A stretch of 64,000 nt of DNA from Lomentospora prolificans (Eukaryota > Ascomycota > Sordariomycetes > Microascales > Microascaceae), in assembly GCA_029532625.1 (NCBI GenBank), contig JARFXM010000003.1, positions 4,588,001 to 4,652,000 on the forward strand, read 5' to 3'. The first letter of the stretch is position 1. Each line of letters starts with the position of its first letter. The notes under the pieces were generated by a model. The model ran no database searches, had not been told where the DNA came from, and worked only from the letters and a program-made list of their open reading frames with translations. Of this stretch, positions 45,601 through 56,126 are shown in pieces. The position numbers were made by a program, and so were the translations under genes.

Positions 45601-46495
45601 ATTGGAAGCCCGGCAGGGTCCGGAAGAAGGACAATTAATTACTCCACCCACTCTCGCTGGCTGAATTGATATTCACCTCGTATCTGATAAATCTCGGCCC
45701 GCTCTGGATTGGTTTGCCAAGGGCCCAGGCAACTAATATATTATTATTTCTTTACCTTTTAACCGAGTTGGCTCCCCCACTAGCCGGTCAAATTGCTTCG
45801 ATTCTTCCTTGAGATATGCGCGGGACATTTGCCTCCAGAGCCTTTTCGACACCTCTTTTTCTTCGTTCTTCTATCCGCGGCTCACAAAACTAGTTCTTTC
45901 GACTGGCTTGCTTTATCCTCGCCACTTGCACACCATCTTGCGACCCATTTCGGGTTGTTGAATAAAGAGTGTGCCTATTTCCTCACTTGGCCCCTCTCCC
46001 GTTTGCGTGCCTGGCTGCCACACACCGACCTGTTTGCCATTGCCCAACGGCCGAGAACGAGCTTCTAGGAAGCTATGACCTCTAGTTGGGGTGTCCAAGG
46101 CGGATCCCATGATTGCGGTTGATTTCGGGCGGTTCGGGAAACCGAGCCGAGAGGGACAACGAGGGGCGTGTTCTCGAGTAGGATGAAGATTATTATTGCA
46201 GCCGAAGAAGAAAGAAAAAGGATCTATGTTTGGATCCACTATGGCATATGCCGTCATATTAGTCTTAGTAGAAACTGCAATTCTCACTTAAAGGAGGGGT
46301 CGCCCTTTGTCCGAGCATACTATACCCATCATCTTGTCTGTTCTTATCCCCACGCTGAGTGCATCGCTGCTTTCTCTTTCGCTCCCCGCCTAGAAGCGAC
46401 CTATCCACGTAGGATAGCTTCTCGCCTAGCGCATTCGTCCTCACCTTCACTCGTCCTACCTCAACGGCATCTCGCTGCTCCGCAGTAAGGGAGCA
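42645..46495. other. Long gene-poor interval
   Basis: About 3.9 kb with only short open frames and no domain-like sequence. It has the protoglobin promoter on the left, a 15-bp tandem repeat at 43086, and a pyrimidine-rich leader before the Thr/Val repeat gene on the right (46310-46490). No transposon ends, tRNA or rRNA were recognised. Confidence 0.45.
43086..43122. repeat. 15-bp tandem repeat, 2.5 copies
   Basis: The unit GCCAGCGGAGGACCG occurs twice in perfect tandem, followed by a partial third copy. It lies in noncoding DNA upstream of the protoglobin gene. Confidence 0.9.
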
Positions 46496-47776
46496 ATGGT
46501 TTCCATTCGCAAGCTTCTTGGCCTCGGTGCCATCGCTATCCCAGCCCTCGCTCAGCGCGTTGTCACTGTCACCACCATCCAGACAGTCACCGTGACTAAG
46601 AACAATTACATCACTCAAACTGTCTCCAACGGCCCCGCGACGACTATTGTTTTGCAGCCTACCCAACAGGAGCCGGACACCGTAACCGTCACCGAGACCG
46701 GTGAGGCAGGTGCTGCTACGAAAATTGTCTACATTTCTGTGACTGCCCAGGAGACGATTTCTGTTCCTTTTACGAGGACCACAGTCGTTCGAACCACTGT
46801 CACCGAGGAGGGTGACGCTGATACCGTCACGAGAACCGTCACCGAGGAGGGTGATGTCAGGACCATTACAAGAACCGTTACAGAGGAGGGTGCAGAGGCT
46901 TCAGTAATTACCGTGACAGCGGCGGTACCTACGACCAAAACACAGTATGTCAGGACGACCGTCACCGAGCCAGGCGGCCTGGTCTCTACTGCTACCGTGA
47001 CCGAAACGGAAACGGAAACCGTCACTCAGGAAAGCGGCCTCGTATCTACCGAGACCGTCGTCAGGACTTCAACAATCACTAGAGTTACCGAAAGGACTCT
47101 CACTCGCACTACGACCCTTGAAGCTGAAACCGTCACTGTCACTGCTGAGGCTCAAACACTGACCAGAACTCAAACGGTGACGGCGACTGCGACTCGACTT
47201 ACCACTGTTACCCTAACACCCGAGGTCAGGAGCTTCACACGAACGGTCACCGAGACCGCCACCGTAGAGGCCGAGCCCGTCACTACCACCCGTGTGAGGA
47301 CTTCAACTGTCGAGGCAGAGCCTTCAACCGTCACCGTCACCGGGGAGGCAGATGTCGTAACCACCACCCGCGTGAGGACTACAACTGTTGAGGCGGAGCC
47401 TGAAACCGTCACTGTCACTGCCGAGGCCGAGGTCGTGACTACTACTATCGAGAGGACTACAACAGTTCTGGGACAGGCTGAGACCGTCACCGTTACTGAG
47501 GCGGGCGAAGCTGTAACTACTACCCGTGTCAGGACTACAACTATCGAGGTTGAGGCTCCGGCCGTCACTGTTACTGAGGAGGGTGAGCAGGTGACCATTA
47601 CTCGCGTCCGGACCGAGACTGTGGAGGGCGAGGCTGCCACTGTTACCCAAGTGAGGACCGTGACGGCTGAGGGCGAGGGTGCGACTGTTACCGAGCGTGT
47701 CACAGTCACTGTCACCGCCGGTGGTTCTGGTGATGGTCGCGGCATCACCTTTGAAGGTCTGAGGCCTACGCCTTAA
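46496..47776 (+). CDS. Secreted Thr/Val/Glu-rich repeat protein (adhesin-like)
   Basis: This intronless gene encodes 426 residues. A signal peptide (about 1-19, ending PALAQ) is followed almost entirely by degenerate beta-strand-like repeats of the type TVTVT-E-EGE-VTTTRVRT. About 15-20 units have a 20-25-residue period. Thr and Val dominate, with regularly placed Glu and Arg and almost no Cys, Trp or Tyr. This composition fits an extended O-glycosylated cell-wall or extracellular filament protein. The C-terminus (VTAGGSGDGRGITFEGLRPT) lacks a hydrophobic GPI-attachment tail, so wall anchoring by GPI is not supported. No known domain was recognised. The repetitive codons (ACC/GTC/GAG) also leave a long antisense frame open at 47170-47748, which is a composition effect. 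It is convergent with the next exporter gene. Confidence 0.8.
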   Translation: MVSIRKLLGLGAIAIPALAQRVVTVTTIQTVTVTKNNYITQTVSNGPATTIVLQPTQQEPDTVTVTETGEAGAATKIVYISVTAQETISVPFTRTTVVRTTVTEEGDADTVTRTVTEEGDVRTITRTVTEEGAEASVITVTAAVPTTKTQYVRTTVTEPGGLVSTATVTETETETVTQESGLVSTETVVRTSTITRVTERTLTRTTTLEAETVTVTAEAQTLTRTQTVTATATRLTTVTLTPEVRSFTRTVTETATVEAEPVTTTRVRTSTVEAEPSTVTVTGEADVVTTTRVRTTTVEAEPETVTVTAEAEVVTTTIERTTTVLGQAETVTVTEAGEAVTTTRVRTTTIEVEAPAVTVTEEGEQVTITRVRTETVEGEAATVTQVRTVTAEGEGATVTERVTVTVTAGGSGDGRGITFEGLRPTP

Positions 47777-48078
47777 TCGACAAGTAAACCATTCATTTTT
47801 GTTTCTTTCATATTAAGCTGGGGTTGCACGGGAAAGTTGAGGCATGGATGAGTTTGGCGATTTAATCTTCTTTGTATATATGTACATGAGAACGCGGTAA
47901 TTATTTCATCAGTTTCTGGTGGTATCGTTGGTCGCATGGGATGTGGAACCGCCTCGACATGTAATCTACGAATTTAACACATAATTCAAAAAACTTCTTC
48001 TTCCACCGTTTGTATTTCTAAACTTAACCTCGACCTGGAAGCGTGACCTGCCATACAACCAAAACGGACATATGACTA
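47777..48078. other. Convergent intergenic region
   Basis: About 300 bp between the stops of the repeat-protein gene and the exporter gene. It is AT-rich, untranslated-region-like sequence with no further feature seen. Confidence 0.5.
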
Positions 48079-49846
48079 CTACTGCTTTTCGTATCTGTCT
48101 ACCGACCTTGGCTCATGTTTCTCAAGCTCTTTCTTATCCTTGTTTGCTTGTTTGACGTTCTTCCACTCAAAAGCTAGTGCGGGAAGAATGCTAACGCACG
48201 CAATGCCCAGCGGCACGCGCATCGTTCTCATAACCGCCGTGTTATATCCTCTCAGGGCCTCGGCCAAAAGACCCGGCGGCACCACCTCGCGCACATTGGT
48301 AGTTCCAACGCCTGCGAGGATTTGATCTCCCGCCCCCGGGATGACGTCCGACATGTTGCTTATAAGCTCCTGTATAAAAATGTTTTGGCTAACCGACAAG
48401 AAGATGGCACTCCCAAGATTCTGCCCGAAGATCATCAAACTTGAGCCCATAGAGTCGTGTGGGGTGGTCAGGACGGTTTGGGCTGCGATGCTGGGGATCT
48501 GCGCACCCAAACCCATGCCTGCGCCGAGGAATATCAGGAACCCGGTTAAGCGGCCCTCGTCAGTATCCCCACGTAACGTGGTGATTACGCCCATGGCTAC
48601 CGCCATACAGCATGAGCAGGCTATAGGAAACTGTGCGTAATGACCGATGTATTTGACTCCAGCACCTGTAAGGATGGAGACGCAGACGAACGCTACGACA
48701 AAGGGTAGCGTGCGTATTCCAGACTGGACGGGCGAAAGACCTCGGACGGCCTGGAGCCAAATAGCGATATAGTAGTGGAAGGAGAGCATGATGCCGCCGA
48801 AGCAGATTGTATATATCACGCCCGCTAGGACACTGCGTTGAAGCAGTATAAAGGGTGGCACCGTGGCGTGTTCTTTGCCGAAATGCTGTGAAAGGTACCA
48901 CGCTACTAGAAGTATGCTGAAGAGTACCAGAAGAGCTACAAGCCGGGGACTAGACCAGGGGTGGGATATTCCTCCCCATTCGAGTGCAAGAAGCAAACAG
49001 ATTATGCAAGGAACGAAGAGGATGGTTCCAAGTGGGTCTAGGCAACGAAGTGTGAACGGTCCTTGGTTGGTTCGCTGGAGAGGTGGAAGGCGCTGAAACA
49101 GTAGCAACAGACCGCAGACAACCCCGACAGGCAGATTGAGCCAAAAGCACCAGCGCCAAGTGAGGTGTTCATCGCTGGCAAAGGCGCCCCCAATCAGCGG
49201 CCCTATCAATGGAGATATGGCGAAAATGGAAGCAAAGATGCCTTGGTAGAAGACGCGTTTCTCTAGGGGCACGAGGGGTATCATGATGGCAATAGCACCA
49301 GACATGATGCCGGCGGACCCAAGCCCGGACACAACGCGGCCGAGAATAACAGTGATTGACGCTGAGGCGGTGGCGCAGAGGATAGAGCCGGCCTCAAACA
49401 AGCCCAAGCAAAGGAGGAAAAGAAGCTTGTTGTCAAAATATTGGTATAGACGGGAAAACAAAAGTTGTGTGCTGCAGGCCGCAAGCTGGTAAGAACTTCC
49501 GTACCAGCCAATATCTTGGATGGATTTCAAGTCGTCGGTGATTTTGGGGATAGCGGTGGACATGATTATTCGGTCCTGTATAGCGTCAGCGGTCGGAGCC
49601 AAGCGAAAACTGATGCTGAGGGCATATATTATCGCGACGTTCGTGAGGGCAGCTTACCAGAGACACGAGGAGCATTGTTGGCATTATTGCCGCAACGACC
49701 ATGAGCACCGTCGCAAACGGCGTTTCCTTGGCCTCGCCATCGGTCGAGACAAGATCATCCATTGAATCGGACTCGACTTTGTCTTCTTCTGAGCTGGCTC
49801 GGTTCTGACGCCGAAGATAAAACTTGGACAATTTTAGGAACCCCAT
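48079..49846 (-). CDS. MFS multidrug exporter, DHA2 (14-helix) family
   Basis: This is a plasma-membrane drug:H+ antiporter of the kind that exports toxins, azoles or secondary metabolites. Two exons (minus strand 49846-49658 and 49575-48079) give 561 residues. An acidic cytosolic N-terminus precedes helix 1, which the intron splits. The signature after it is DRIIMSTAIPKITDDLKSIQ, with the typical WYGSSYQLAACSTQLLFSRL. LGRVVSGLGSAGIMSGAIAI is motif C-like. RWCFWLNLPVGVVCGLLLLF marks the end of the first six helices. The second half has FHYYIAIWLQAVRGLSPVQS and IPSIAAQTVLTTPHDSMGSS. The C-terminal tail is Lys/Glu-rich. It is divergent from the alpha/beta hydrolase gene with an 860-bp gap. No biosynthetic core enzyme lies nearby, so the substrate is unknown. 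Confidence 0.94.
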
Positions 49847-50707
49847 TTTCCCTTAAGCGAAACCATTGCAAGCGGCGAGCGTCCGCTTTCATCCGCGGGG
49901 GACGGGGGTTGAGGCTCGTTAAAAACGTAGCCGCCATCGTGTTCGTGGGTGACAAAACAAACTGTCAATTGGCCGCGTGCGCAGATTCCTAGAAGGGAGC
50001 GGGTTGAGGCGTCGATGCGTCGCATTGGGGCGAAGCTGTGCTGGTGTCAGAAATCCCAGGGGCAGGGCACGCGACATGATCCGCCACGATGGGAAACGGC
50101 CAGACAACGAAGATCAAGATGTAAATTGATCGGAAAACGTTAGCAGGCCCTAGCTTAATTTTCTGAGAGCGGATCCTTCCCGCCCGGTCCTGGACCTTAA
50201 AATAATTTCAAACGGGCGTTGTGGCCCGGTATGAGCGGGAGAAGCCTGTTCGACAGGGCCACCGGCTGTGTTTCTCCCACTCCATTAATGGTGATCGAGG
50301 GCTATGCCGATGGCAGAAGGATCGCGCCGAGCGATCCATGGCTCAGAACAGTTTAAATCAACAAGGCGAGTTCGTCCACCAGTTGCTTAGAGGTTTGAAT
50401 CCTTATGCGCGCTAAACCTGAAGAATCCAGCTGAGCCGCGACCCATCCGGACATTCCAACGAACTTGGGCGATTTACCCACTTGTATCAATAGTGTTCTT
50501 CACGACAGAGGTGCGGCTGTGGTGCTCTCCCATCAGTCTCTCACCAGCAAAAGGATACGACATCAACAACTCTTTGCAATATAAGACGGTCTTCACCTTG
50601 CCACCGTTGTCGTCTTTTCGCGTCCGAGGATCTCACAAAATAGGAGCAAGATACAGTAATTACTCTATAGCTAATACTACGCGCGCCTCTTTTTCTTGCC
50701 TTGCAAT
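49847..50707. other. Divergent intergenic region, exporter/hydrolase promoters
   Basis: About 860 bp upstream of both the exporter and the hydrolase genes. No coding sequence, repeat or defined binding site was recognised. Confidence 0.45.
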
Positions 50708-52148
50708 ATGATATCCGCAAACGATAGCAATTCCCAGCCATTGGGACTTACAAAGGTGTGGCCAAAGGACGATCGGCCGACGACGACAGAGTAAGTCCAC
50801 AAGTGCCCTGCTTTCCTTCAACTTGTACAACATATTGACACCACACGTTTCTCTCGCCAGCATCGTGGCAATCCACGGTCTAGATAGCCGGTCCGAGAGA
50901 ACGTACATGGCCTACGCCACCGAAGGAGACATGACTTCGAGACGTGTACACTGGCTACGCGATGAAGACATGCTCCCGGCACAGTTCCCGGACGCTAGGA
51001 TCTTCACGTACGATTGGAGGTCTAACACATACGACGGGGCGTCCGTCCAGCATTTCCACACGCACGCACTTACTCTCCTGGCTCAGCTCTCCAGGAAGCG
51101 AAAAGGGGTACGTGTCTTCCTTCCATTCCTCCGTTCACCTCGCTATATTACGGTGAATTAAGAAACATTACATCGCTAATAATATAGGGACGTTTAGGTA
51201 CATGCCAAAAAGCCTCTGCTCTTCGTAGCATCGTGTTTTGGGGGCTTGGTCGCCGCCAAGGTACGAACGCTCTCTAGACATAACCCCTACATTCGCTGCA
51301 GTTGTCTAACTATTCTCAATTTCGCGATTAGGCGTTTACTATGGCAGCTGGGTTGCGAGAGTTCACCGACATTTACGACTCGGTGTCTGGGTTCGTCTTC
51401 ATCGGGACGCCGTTCCGTGGTGGTCAGGGAAGCTCCATCTTCCGCTCTTACATTAGAATCAGTCGTCTACTGGGAAAAGTGTCGTCCCATGCTCTAACAG
51501 ACCTTGTCGACATTGACAAGAACGACAGCCGCCTAGACGAGATCCGAACACAATTTTGTGACCACGCCCTCCAAAAATGGGGATCCATGGCTCGTAAGAG
51601 GGTGTGTTGTTTCTATGAAACGGATCCCACCATGGTACTGAGAGCCTTCCTTCCGAGGTGGGCGCAGTCCGATGGCGTCGAACGGTTCGCGCGCATCGTG
51701 GCCGGCGAAAAGTTCAATTTTCTGGTACTGAAGGCCCACCCCCACGCAAACGAGTAGCTCACTTTGGGACATCTTCGCTTACTGTCTTCCATAGTTTGTC
51801 ACGCCCGAGTCTGCATGCCTAGATGCGTTCGGCCGCGAGGCTCTCAATGTACGCCACGCCATGTCCAACAAGTTTCGCGGCCCTCACGATCACAACTTCC
51901 AAACAATCGCCAGCTGCCTAGGGGAAATGGTCGACAAATCCGACTCAGTCAACCCACAGGTATTTCCGAAAGCACCCGCGAAACTAGGCATGGATGAGCT
52001 GGCGTTTATCCAAGTCGTGCTGAACGAACAGGTGCCGAGGGCTCTGTACAATAAGCCAGGCCTCTTTGTGAACGCCCCGCAGACACAGCACCTTCGACGC
52101 GCGATCTCGGCTCGCCAAGACTCCCGCCGCCGCACCCTAGTCATTTGA
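50708..52148 (+). CDS. Alpha/beta hydrolase domain protein (DUF676/LipA-like, STAND-associated type)
   Basis: Five exons (50708-50790, 50861-51107, 51198-51260, 51332-51724, 51795-52148) agree in phase and give 379 residues. The domain starts IVAIHGLDSRSERTY, with the oxyanion HG. TSRRVHWLRDEDMLPAQFPD and ARIFTYDWRSNTYDG match the N-terminal hydrolase found in fungal NB-ARC/ankyrin (STAND) proteins. The nucleophile elbow reads FVASCFGGLVAAKA. Compared with the lipase elbow H-S-L-G-G, the residue at the serine position is Cys. The strand VSGFVFIGTPFRGG follows, then an acid candidate. ALNVRHAMSNKFRGPHDHNF after the last splice is the usual end of the domain. No NTPase or ankyrin repeats follow, so it is a solo version. 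A possible self/non-self or stress-response role is inferred from related architectures. Confidence 0.8.
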
Positions 52149-52729
52149 TGAGAAAATGGATTCCATATCATGGAGTAGGTATTTAGGTGTCTAAGAGTCG
52201 ATAGACTACTTATGTTACTGGGGCGTTAGCGGTAGGAGGAAAAGAAGACGAGAAATGTGTCGGACAGGAAATAGACTGCAGCTCCTTTTGATTTTATGCT
52301 ACAGTAAGCGATCAGTGAATGCACGAACTGTTGCCGTTGCGAGTTAAAAGTGTTTTGTGCCATTCTAAGGGGAGGGCTTCGTGCAGCACCTGATTGTTGT
52401 TATATGTCCTCTGATGGACGCCAAGCCTGCGTGAAGTGCGAGTTGATAATCAACAATATTGAGATTGGTCTTTAATAACATATTGCAACATTGGCGTCTA
52501 CTCCTTTCTCCCGATGCAATATTTGGACTTGAATGTACCTAGGTAAGAAAGTTATATTCAGTTGTACAAGGCTAGCCACCCTCTGGTAGGGATTCTGGAG
52601 GGTTCCTATACTGCGTTTGTCGCCACCTAAAAACAATTCTCATTTGAAGATGCCCCCCCAAAAAAAATGGAGATGGGGTCGCCTGGCCCGGGCTACTTGT
52701 GGCCCGCGTAAAGGAAAAGAAAAAGAAAC
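52149..52729. other. Intergenic region
   Basis: About 580 bp between the hydrolase gene and the tRNA. It is AT-rich, with no gene recognised. A run of T on the minus strand (forward A-rich, 52711-52728) is the likely Pol III terminator of the tRNA. Confidence 0.5.
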
Positions 52730-52820
52730 CGACAAGGATGAGATTCGAACTCACGCTCCCGAAGGAACTGGCTGACTATTGAATAGCAGGCCAGCACATT
52801 AACCACTCTGTCACCTTGCC
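52730..52820 (-). tRNA. tRNA-Ser(GCU) with short intron
   Basis: On the minus strand a class II tRNA can be folded. The acceptor stem is GGCAAGG with CCTTGTC. The D-arm contains GAGTGGTTAATG. The anticodon stem CTGGC pairs with GCCAG and encloses CTGCTA, which gives anticodon GCT, plus an insertion of about 10 nt just after the anticodon loop position 37, as in fungal intron-bearing tRNA-Ser. The long variable arm is TCC-TTCG-GGA. The T-arm is GTGAG-TTCGAAT-CTCAT. Total length is about 91 nt. The following sequence is T-rich, consistent with Pol III termination. The exact intron borders are uncertain. Confidence 0.85.
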
Positions 52821-53243
52821 TTGATCACGTGTGGGCTCTTCCACAAATATCTCCTCATAAAGGTATTTCGCTGATGGGTTGCACTGCCCTTTTGCCCATT
52901 GCATTATTACGGGAAAAGTTCGAAGTCCTCAATATTGCACAATTATGAAGTGAACCAGGGAATTCATAAATCCAGTGTATATCTCCATGCAGGATACTTG
53001 TAGATTGACCAATTCAATGCTGCAAATGTAATGCACGTCTTAGCAGAGTATCCCCCAGGCTCTTGCAGCCTCTCCAGGACATGAGTGCCAATAGCTTATC
53101 GGATATTGATGGGGAAGTCCGGAGGCCGAAAAGTCCACAGCTGAGACAGCAAATAATTATTGTACATCAAAGTAGCTTACAAAATGTCAACCGAAATTCT
53201 CCTTGATTCGAATAATACCACGAGCCGAAAGTCCCGCTCCGCC
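52821..53243. other. tRNA/DUF1857 divergent intergenic region
   Basis: About 420 bp upstream of both the tRNA gene and the DUF1857 gene. Nothing specific was recognised apart from an alternative in-frame ATG for the latter at 53184. Confidence 0.45.
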
Positions 53244-53814
53244 ATGGTCACGATCCGCCTTGCCCAATCCGCTTTAATCAACCCCTTTGGGGCTCGTCCC
53301 GTTCTCTCTGCCGAGCAAGCTTGGGCTGCACTAGTTCGTAAGGCGAGACGACCACAGGATTTTGTCCCCGTGGTCTCGTCTTGTGAAATCATTACTGAGA
53401 CCGACACAAAAATCGAGGCCGTGGTTAATTTCAAGCCCGGTGTGGCTCATGCGACTAGAATCCGCGAGGTGTGCACCCTCCAGGCACCTTGCAGGCTGGA
53501 TTATGCCATGGAAGATGGCAGTATGTCCGTCAATATCGTGTCTATGGGACCGGGATGTCGTACAGAAGATTTGGTTTTGACCTTTTATTTCAGCTGGGAG
53601 CATCCTGGTGTGGAAGAGGGCAGCACAGAAGCCAAAGAGATCTTCGAAAATCACCTTAAGGTATGAGTAAGAAGTTTGGAGTGCAAAGCGAAGTAGGCGG
53701 TAGGGGAGAGTCAATTTCAACAGGGTCGGGCTAATACTCAGGCAGGTCTCAAGGGAGGCAATAGACAACACGATTGCCATTATGCGGCACTTAGCTATAG
53801 ACGGGAAAGTATAG
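53244..53814 (+). CDS. DUF1857/AtaL-like SRPBCC-fold protein
   Basis: This is a small START/SRPBCC-fold protein of the fungal DUF1857 (AtaL-like) family; members probably bind hydrophobic ligands. Two exons (53244-53660 and 53746-53814) give 161 residues. The splice joins FENHLK to VSREAIDNTIAIMRHL, restoring the C-terminal helix, whereas reading through would stop at once. Family features are INPFGARPVLSAEQAWAALV, RKARRPQDFVPVVSSCEIIT, a central VCTLQAPCRLDYAMEDG and VLTFYFSWEHPGVEEGS. The ATG at 53244 (context CCGCCATGG) was chosen because homologues begin there; an in-frame ATG at 53184 would add 20 residues. A homologue, AtaL, is encoded in a secondary-metabolite cluster, but no core biosynthetic enzyme is near here. 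Confidence 0.87.
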
Positions 53815-55280
53815 TGGTTCCGCAGCGGAACCAACTGGTTTCTGGGCGTGGAACTGCGAGCCCTTTTTGAATCGCTCTTTTCCAACTCAAGGACTGAATA
53901 ATGGAAAGGGGAGTTGGGATGCCCTCCTCGTTTGATAGCTTGCTTCTCCGCGACCCCTGACCTCATCTGGAATCTAGAGCTATTCTATTCTGGTTTGAAG
54001 AAACCTAAGAACCTATAGCGAGTTGAACAGGAGATAACACCACGAAGCCAAAGAAACCAAGAGACTTTGAGGCTATACGGATTATTAAACAAAATCGCCC
54101 CATCCATAGCGCTTCCCACCTAACCCTTTATGGCGACAGCTTCAGGGTAGCAATCGTGTTCAAGTTAACCTTTTACTGGGACTTCCTTCGGTGTAGAAAT
54201 ATGCCCCAATCCCAGAATTGAGCCTAAACTTACCTTGCTGCTCAGTCTCGCCGCCGTTGTTTCTTAAGAACCGCCCGGACGGATTCAGATGCTTAGGTTC
54301 AGTGGGCTACCTAGAGCCCACCGGCGTTTCGGGTGACGTGCAACTATGTTAATCCGTAATAACACCATCTTGGATGGGCTCCGTCGGCAGACGGTGTGGT
54401 TGCCTGCGGCCTCTACTCAGCTGGGAACGCCTAAAAGTTGATTGACGTTCCACAACCTTACCTTTCAACAATTTCGAGTAGGTTTCTGTGCTGACTTTGA
54501 ACCCCTCGGATTATAGGGGGATTCGCTCGCCTATGCAGAACTTCTTGTATCGGAACGTCTCCGAGCTCTTCGAGGTACTGTCGTAGTTGCGCCGTCTCGC
54601 AATAGGCCGCGGAATCATTGTCGGCACTCCTCGATCCACGATCCGCTGCCGATGGAAAAGGATCCGGCAAAGTAGGTATACTGGTCCCTGTTATATTTTC
54701 GAAAGCCGGGTGTCGTCTCGGACCCTCTTCCGCCCAGGTGCCAATGGCAAACAACAACCAGTCCGTTTCAGACATTACCAAGGCATTCAGAACCATATTT
54801 TATAAGGCACCCGAAAAGATCGGAGTTTGGAAGAAACAAGGTTTGATTGATTTGTAGGCAACCGTTCCCCGTTGCGTGCAAGAGGTGGAATGGGAATCCA
54901 GATATATCCGACATTGTAGCTCCCCATCTTTTAATATGTATTCGTCCGTGCTAGGCATTATGGCTACGCCTCAAAGGGGGGCGAACTATTCGTCGCTGAG
55001 TTGAGGATCTGGGCTTGACCCGAGACCACTAGAAAGATGAAGCCATCATCAACAGCTCGGGACAACGCTAAACCGGAAACGGAATTCGGGGAGCCGTGTG
55101 TGACGCGAGCAGCTTGCCAGTAATAATGAAAGCAACCAACAGGGCGACGCCGCAGAGTTCGGCCATGTGGCTGTGCTAGATAACCAAGGCAAAACGTGAT
55201 CAATTCTCGCGCTTTCAACTAGTAAAGAGAGTCAGTTGATAGGAAGCGGTATGAATGTTCCTCAGATGAGGGCGTTTGAA
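53815..55280. other. Intergenic with one exon-like fragment
   Basis: About 1.5 kb without a complete gene. One minus-strand exon-like frame at 54462-54796 is listed separately. The remainder shows no repeats, RNA genes or domain-like sequence. Confidence 0.4.
54462..54796 (-). pseudogene. Unidentified exon-like fragment
   Basis: A minus-strand frame of about 110 codons starts at ATG 54796 and ends at a good donor (AAAG|GTAAGG at 54461). Its composition is protein-like: TDWLLFAIGTWAEEGPRRHP near the start, then QLRQYLEELGDVPIQEVLHR and ANPPIIRGVQ. No continuing exon could be found downstream before stops, and the family was not recognised. It may be the remains of a gene or the first exon of one not resolved here. 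Confidence 0.3.
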
Positions 55281-56126
55281 CTATAGAGATACATTTCCGT
55301 ATGTATTCTTCGTTGTCCAAAGAGCACGCCAGAACTGAACCCAACAGTGGGCTAGTGAACCAGTATTATACTTCTGCTCCTTATTGAAATACTCAAGCGC
55401 CCATATCTTTAACGCCGTTGGATCTCCCTCGACGTTGATATAAAACCAGTCACACACAAAGAAGTCAAGCTTTTCATATAAGCTCTTGCCCATAGGACTC
55501 GCCAAGACTGTTACACAAAGTCCACGGCTGTTCGCGAACCTCAAGCCCCACTCGCAAAGGCGGGTTGCTGCGCCTCGCCGACGAAAAGAAGGATGGGTGC
55601 ACAACAACCACAAGTGGAGTTGTCCATCGCCGTATTTACCGAAGAACTTGGTGAATCCTTGACTCATCGCCTTTTTGAATTCTCGAAAATTTGCAGCGTC
55701 AACATCTCGCCTAAGCACGGGCTTTCGCGGGTCGTCAGGCACGCCGAGATCTTGCATGGCCACATCGATGTAAGTCAAATGTTAAGGATATGCTTATCGG
55801 TATAGGGCATTACGCTTACCGCCCCCTTGGTGTGGCAAACTGACGGCCTTATCCCATACGGACAGGGAAACTGCTCTACCACCAAAGTCGCTTGCCGTAA
55901 CAATCACGACGATATACTTTTCTGGCTGGCATAGATACTCTTTATATTCTTGCTTTATCCATTTGTGGTTGTCTTCCGGATATTCGTGGCGACGTGGAAA
56001 TCTATAGTCGAATTCGGGATCATCAGGGAACCCTTTTTGGGCCACTCCGGTGATGTCCTCCAAATCCTGTAGCGTCGCAATTCTTACCTCGAAAGATCTA
56101 TCGGTGGGGTAGCTGCCGACCTGCAT
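55281..56126 (-). CDS. GNAT-family N-acetyltransferase
   Basis: This is an acetyl-CoA-dependent acyltransferase of a fungal GNAT group with unknown substrate. Two exons (minus strand 56126-55820 and 55750-55281) give 258 residues. The start at 56126 matches homologues that begin just before FEVRIATLQDLEDI. The family segment GFPDDPEFDYRFPRRHEYPE follows. The core fold has QLHLWLLCTHPSFRRRGAATRLCEWG, in which RRRGAAT is the Q/R-x-x-G-x-A/G acetyl-CoA pyrophosphate loop. VTVLASPMGKSLYEKLDFF is the last conserved part. The remaining C-terminus (about 60 residues) is less conserved. It is divergent from the zinc-cluster gene, with about 510 bp between starts, and might be under its control; that is inference. 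Confidence 0.9.

Noticed and set aside
47170..47748. Long antisense open frame (192 codons) opposite the Thr/Val repeat gene
   Set aside because: It mirrors the repetitive ACC/GTC/GAG codons of the sense gene and encodes only low-complexity Val/Thr/Ser; the sense strand has the signal peptide.
50221..50415. Possible tRNA because of GGTTTGAATCC near 50393
   Set aside because: No matching acceptor, D or anticodon stems could be found around it.
51725..51794. Apparent truncation of the alpha/beta hydrolase by a stop near 51757
   Set aside because: A 70-bp GT-AG intron removes the stop and joins to the conserved LNVRHAMSNKFRG segment.
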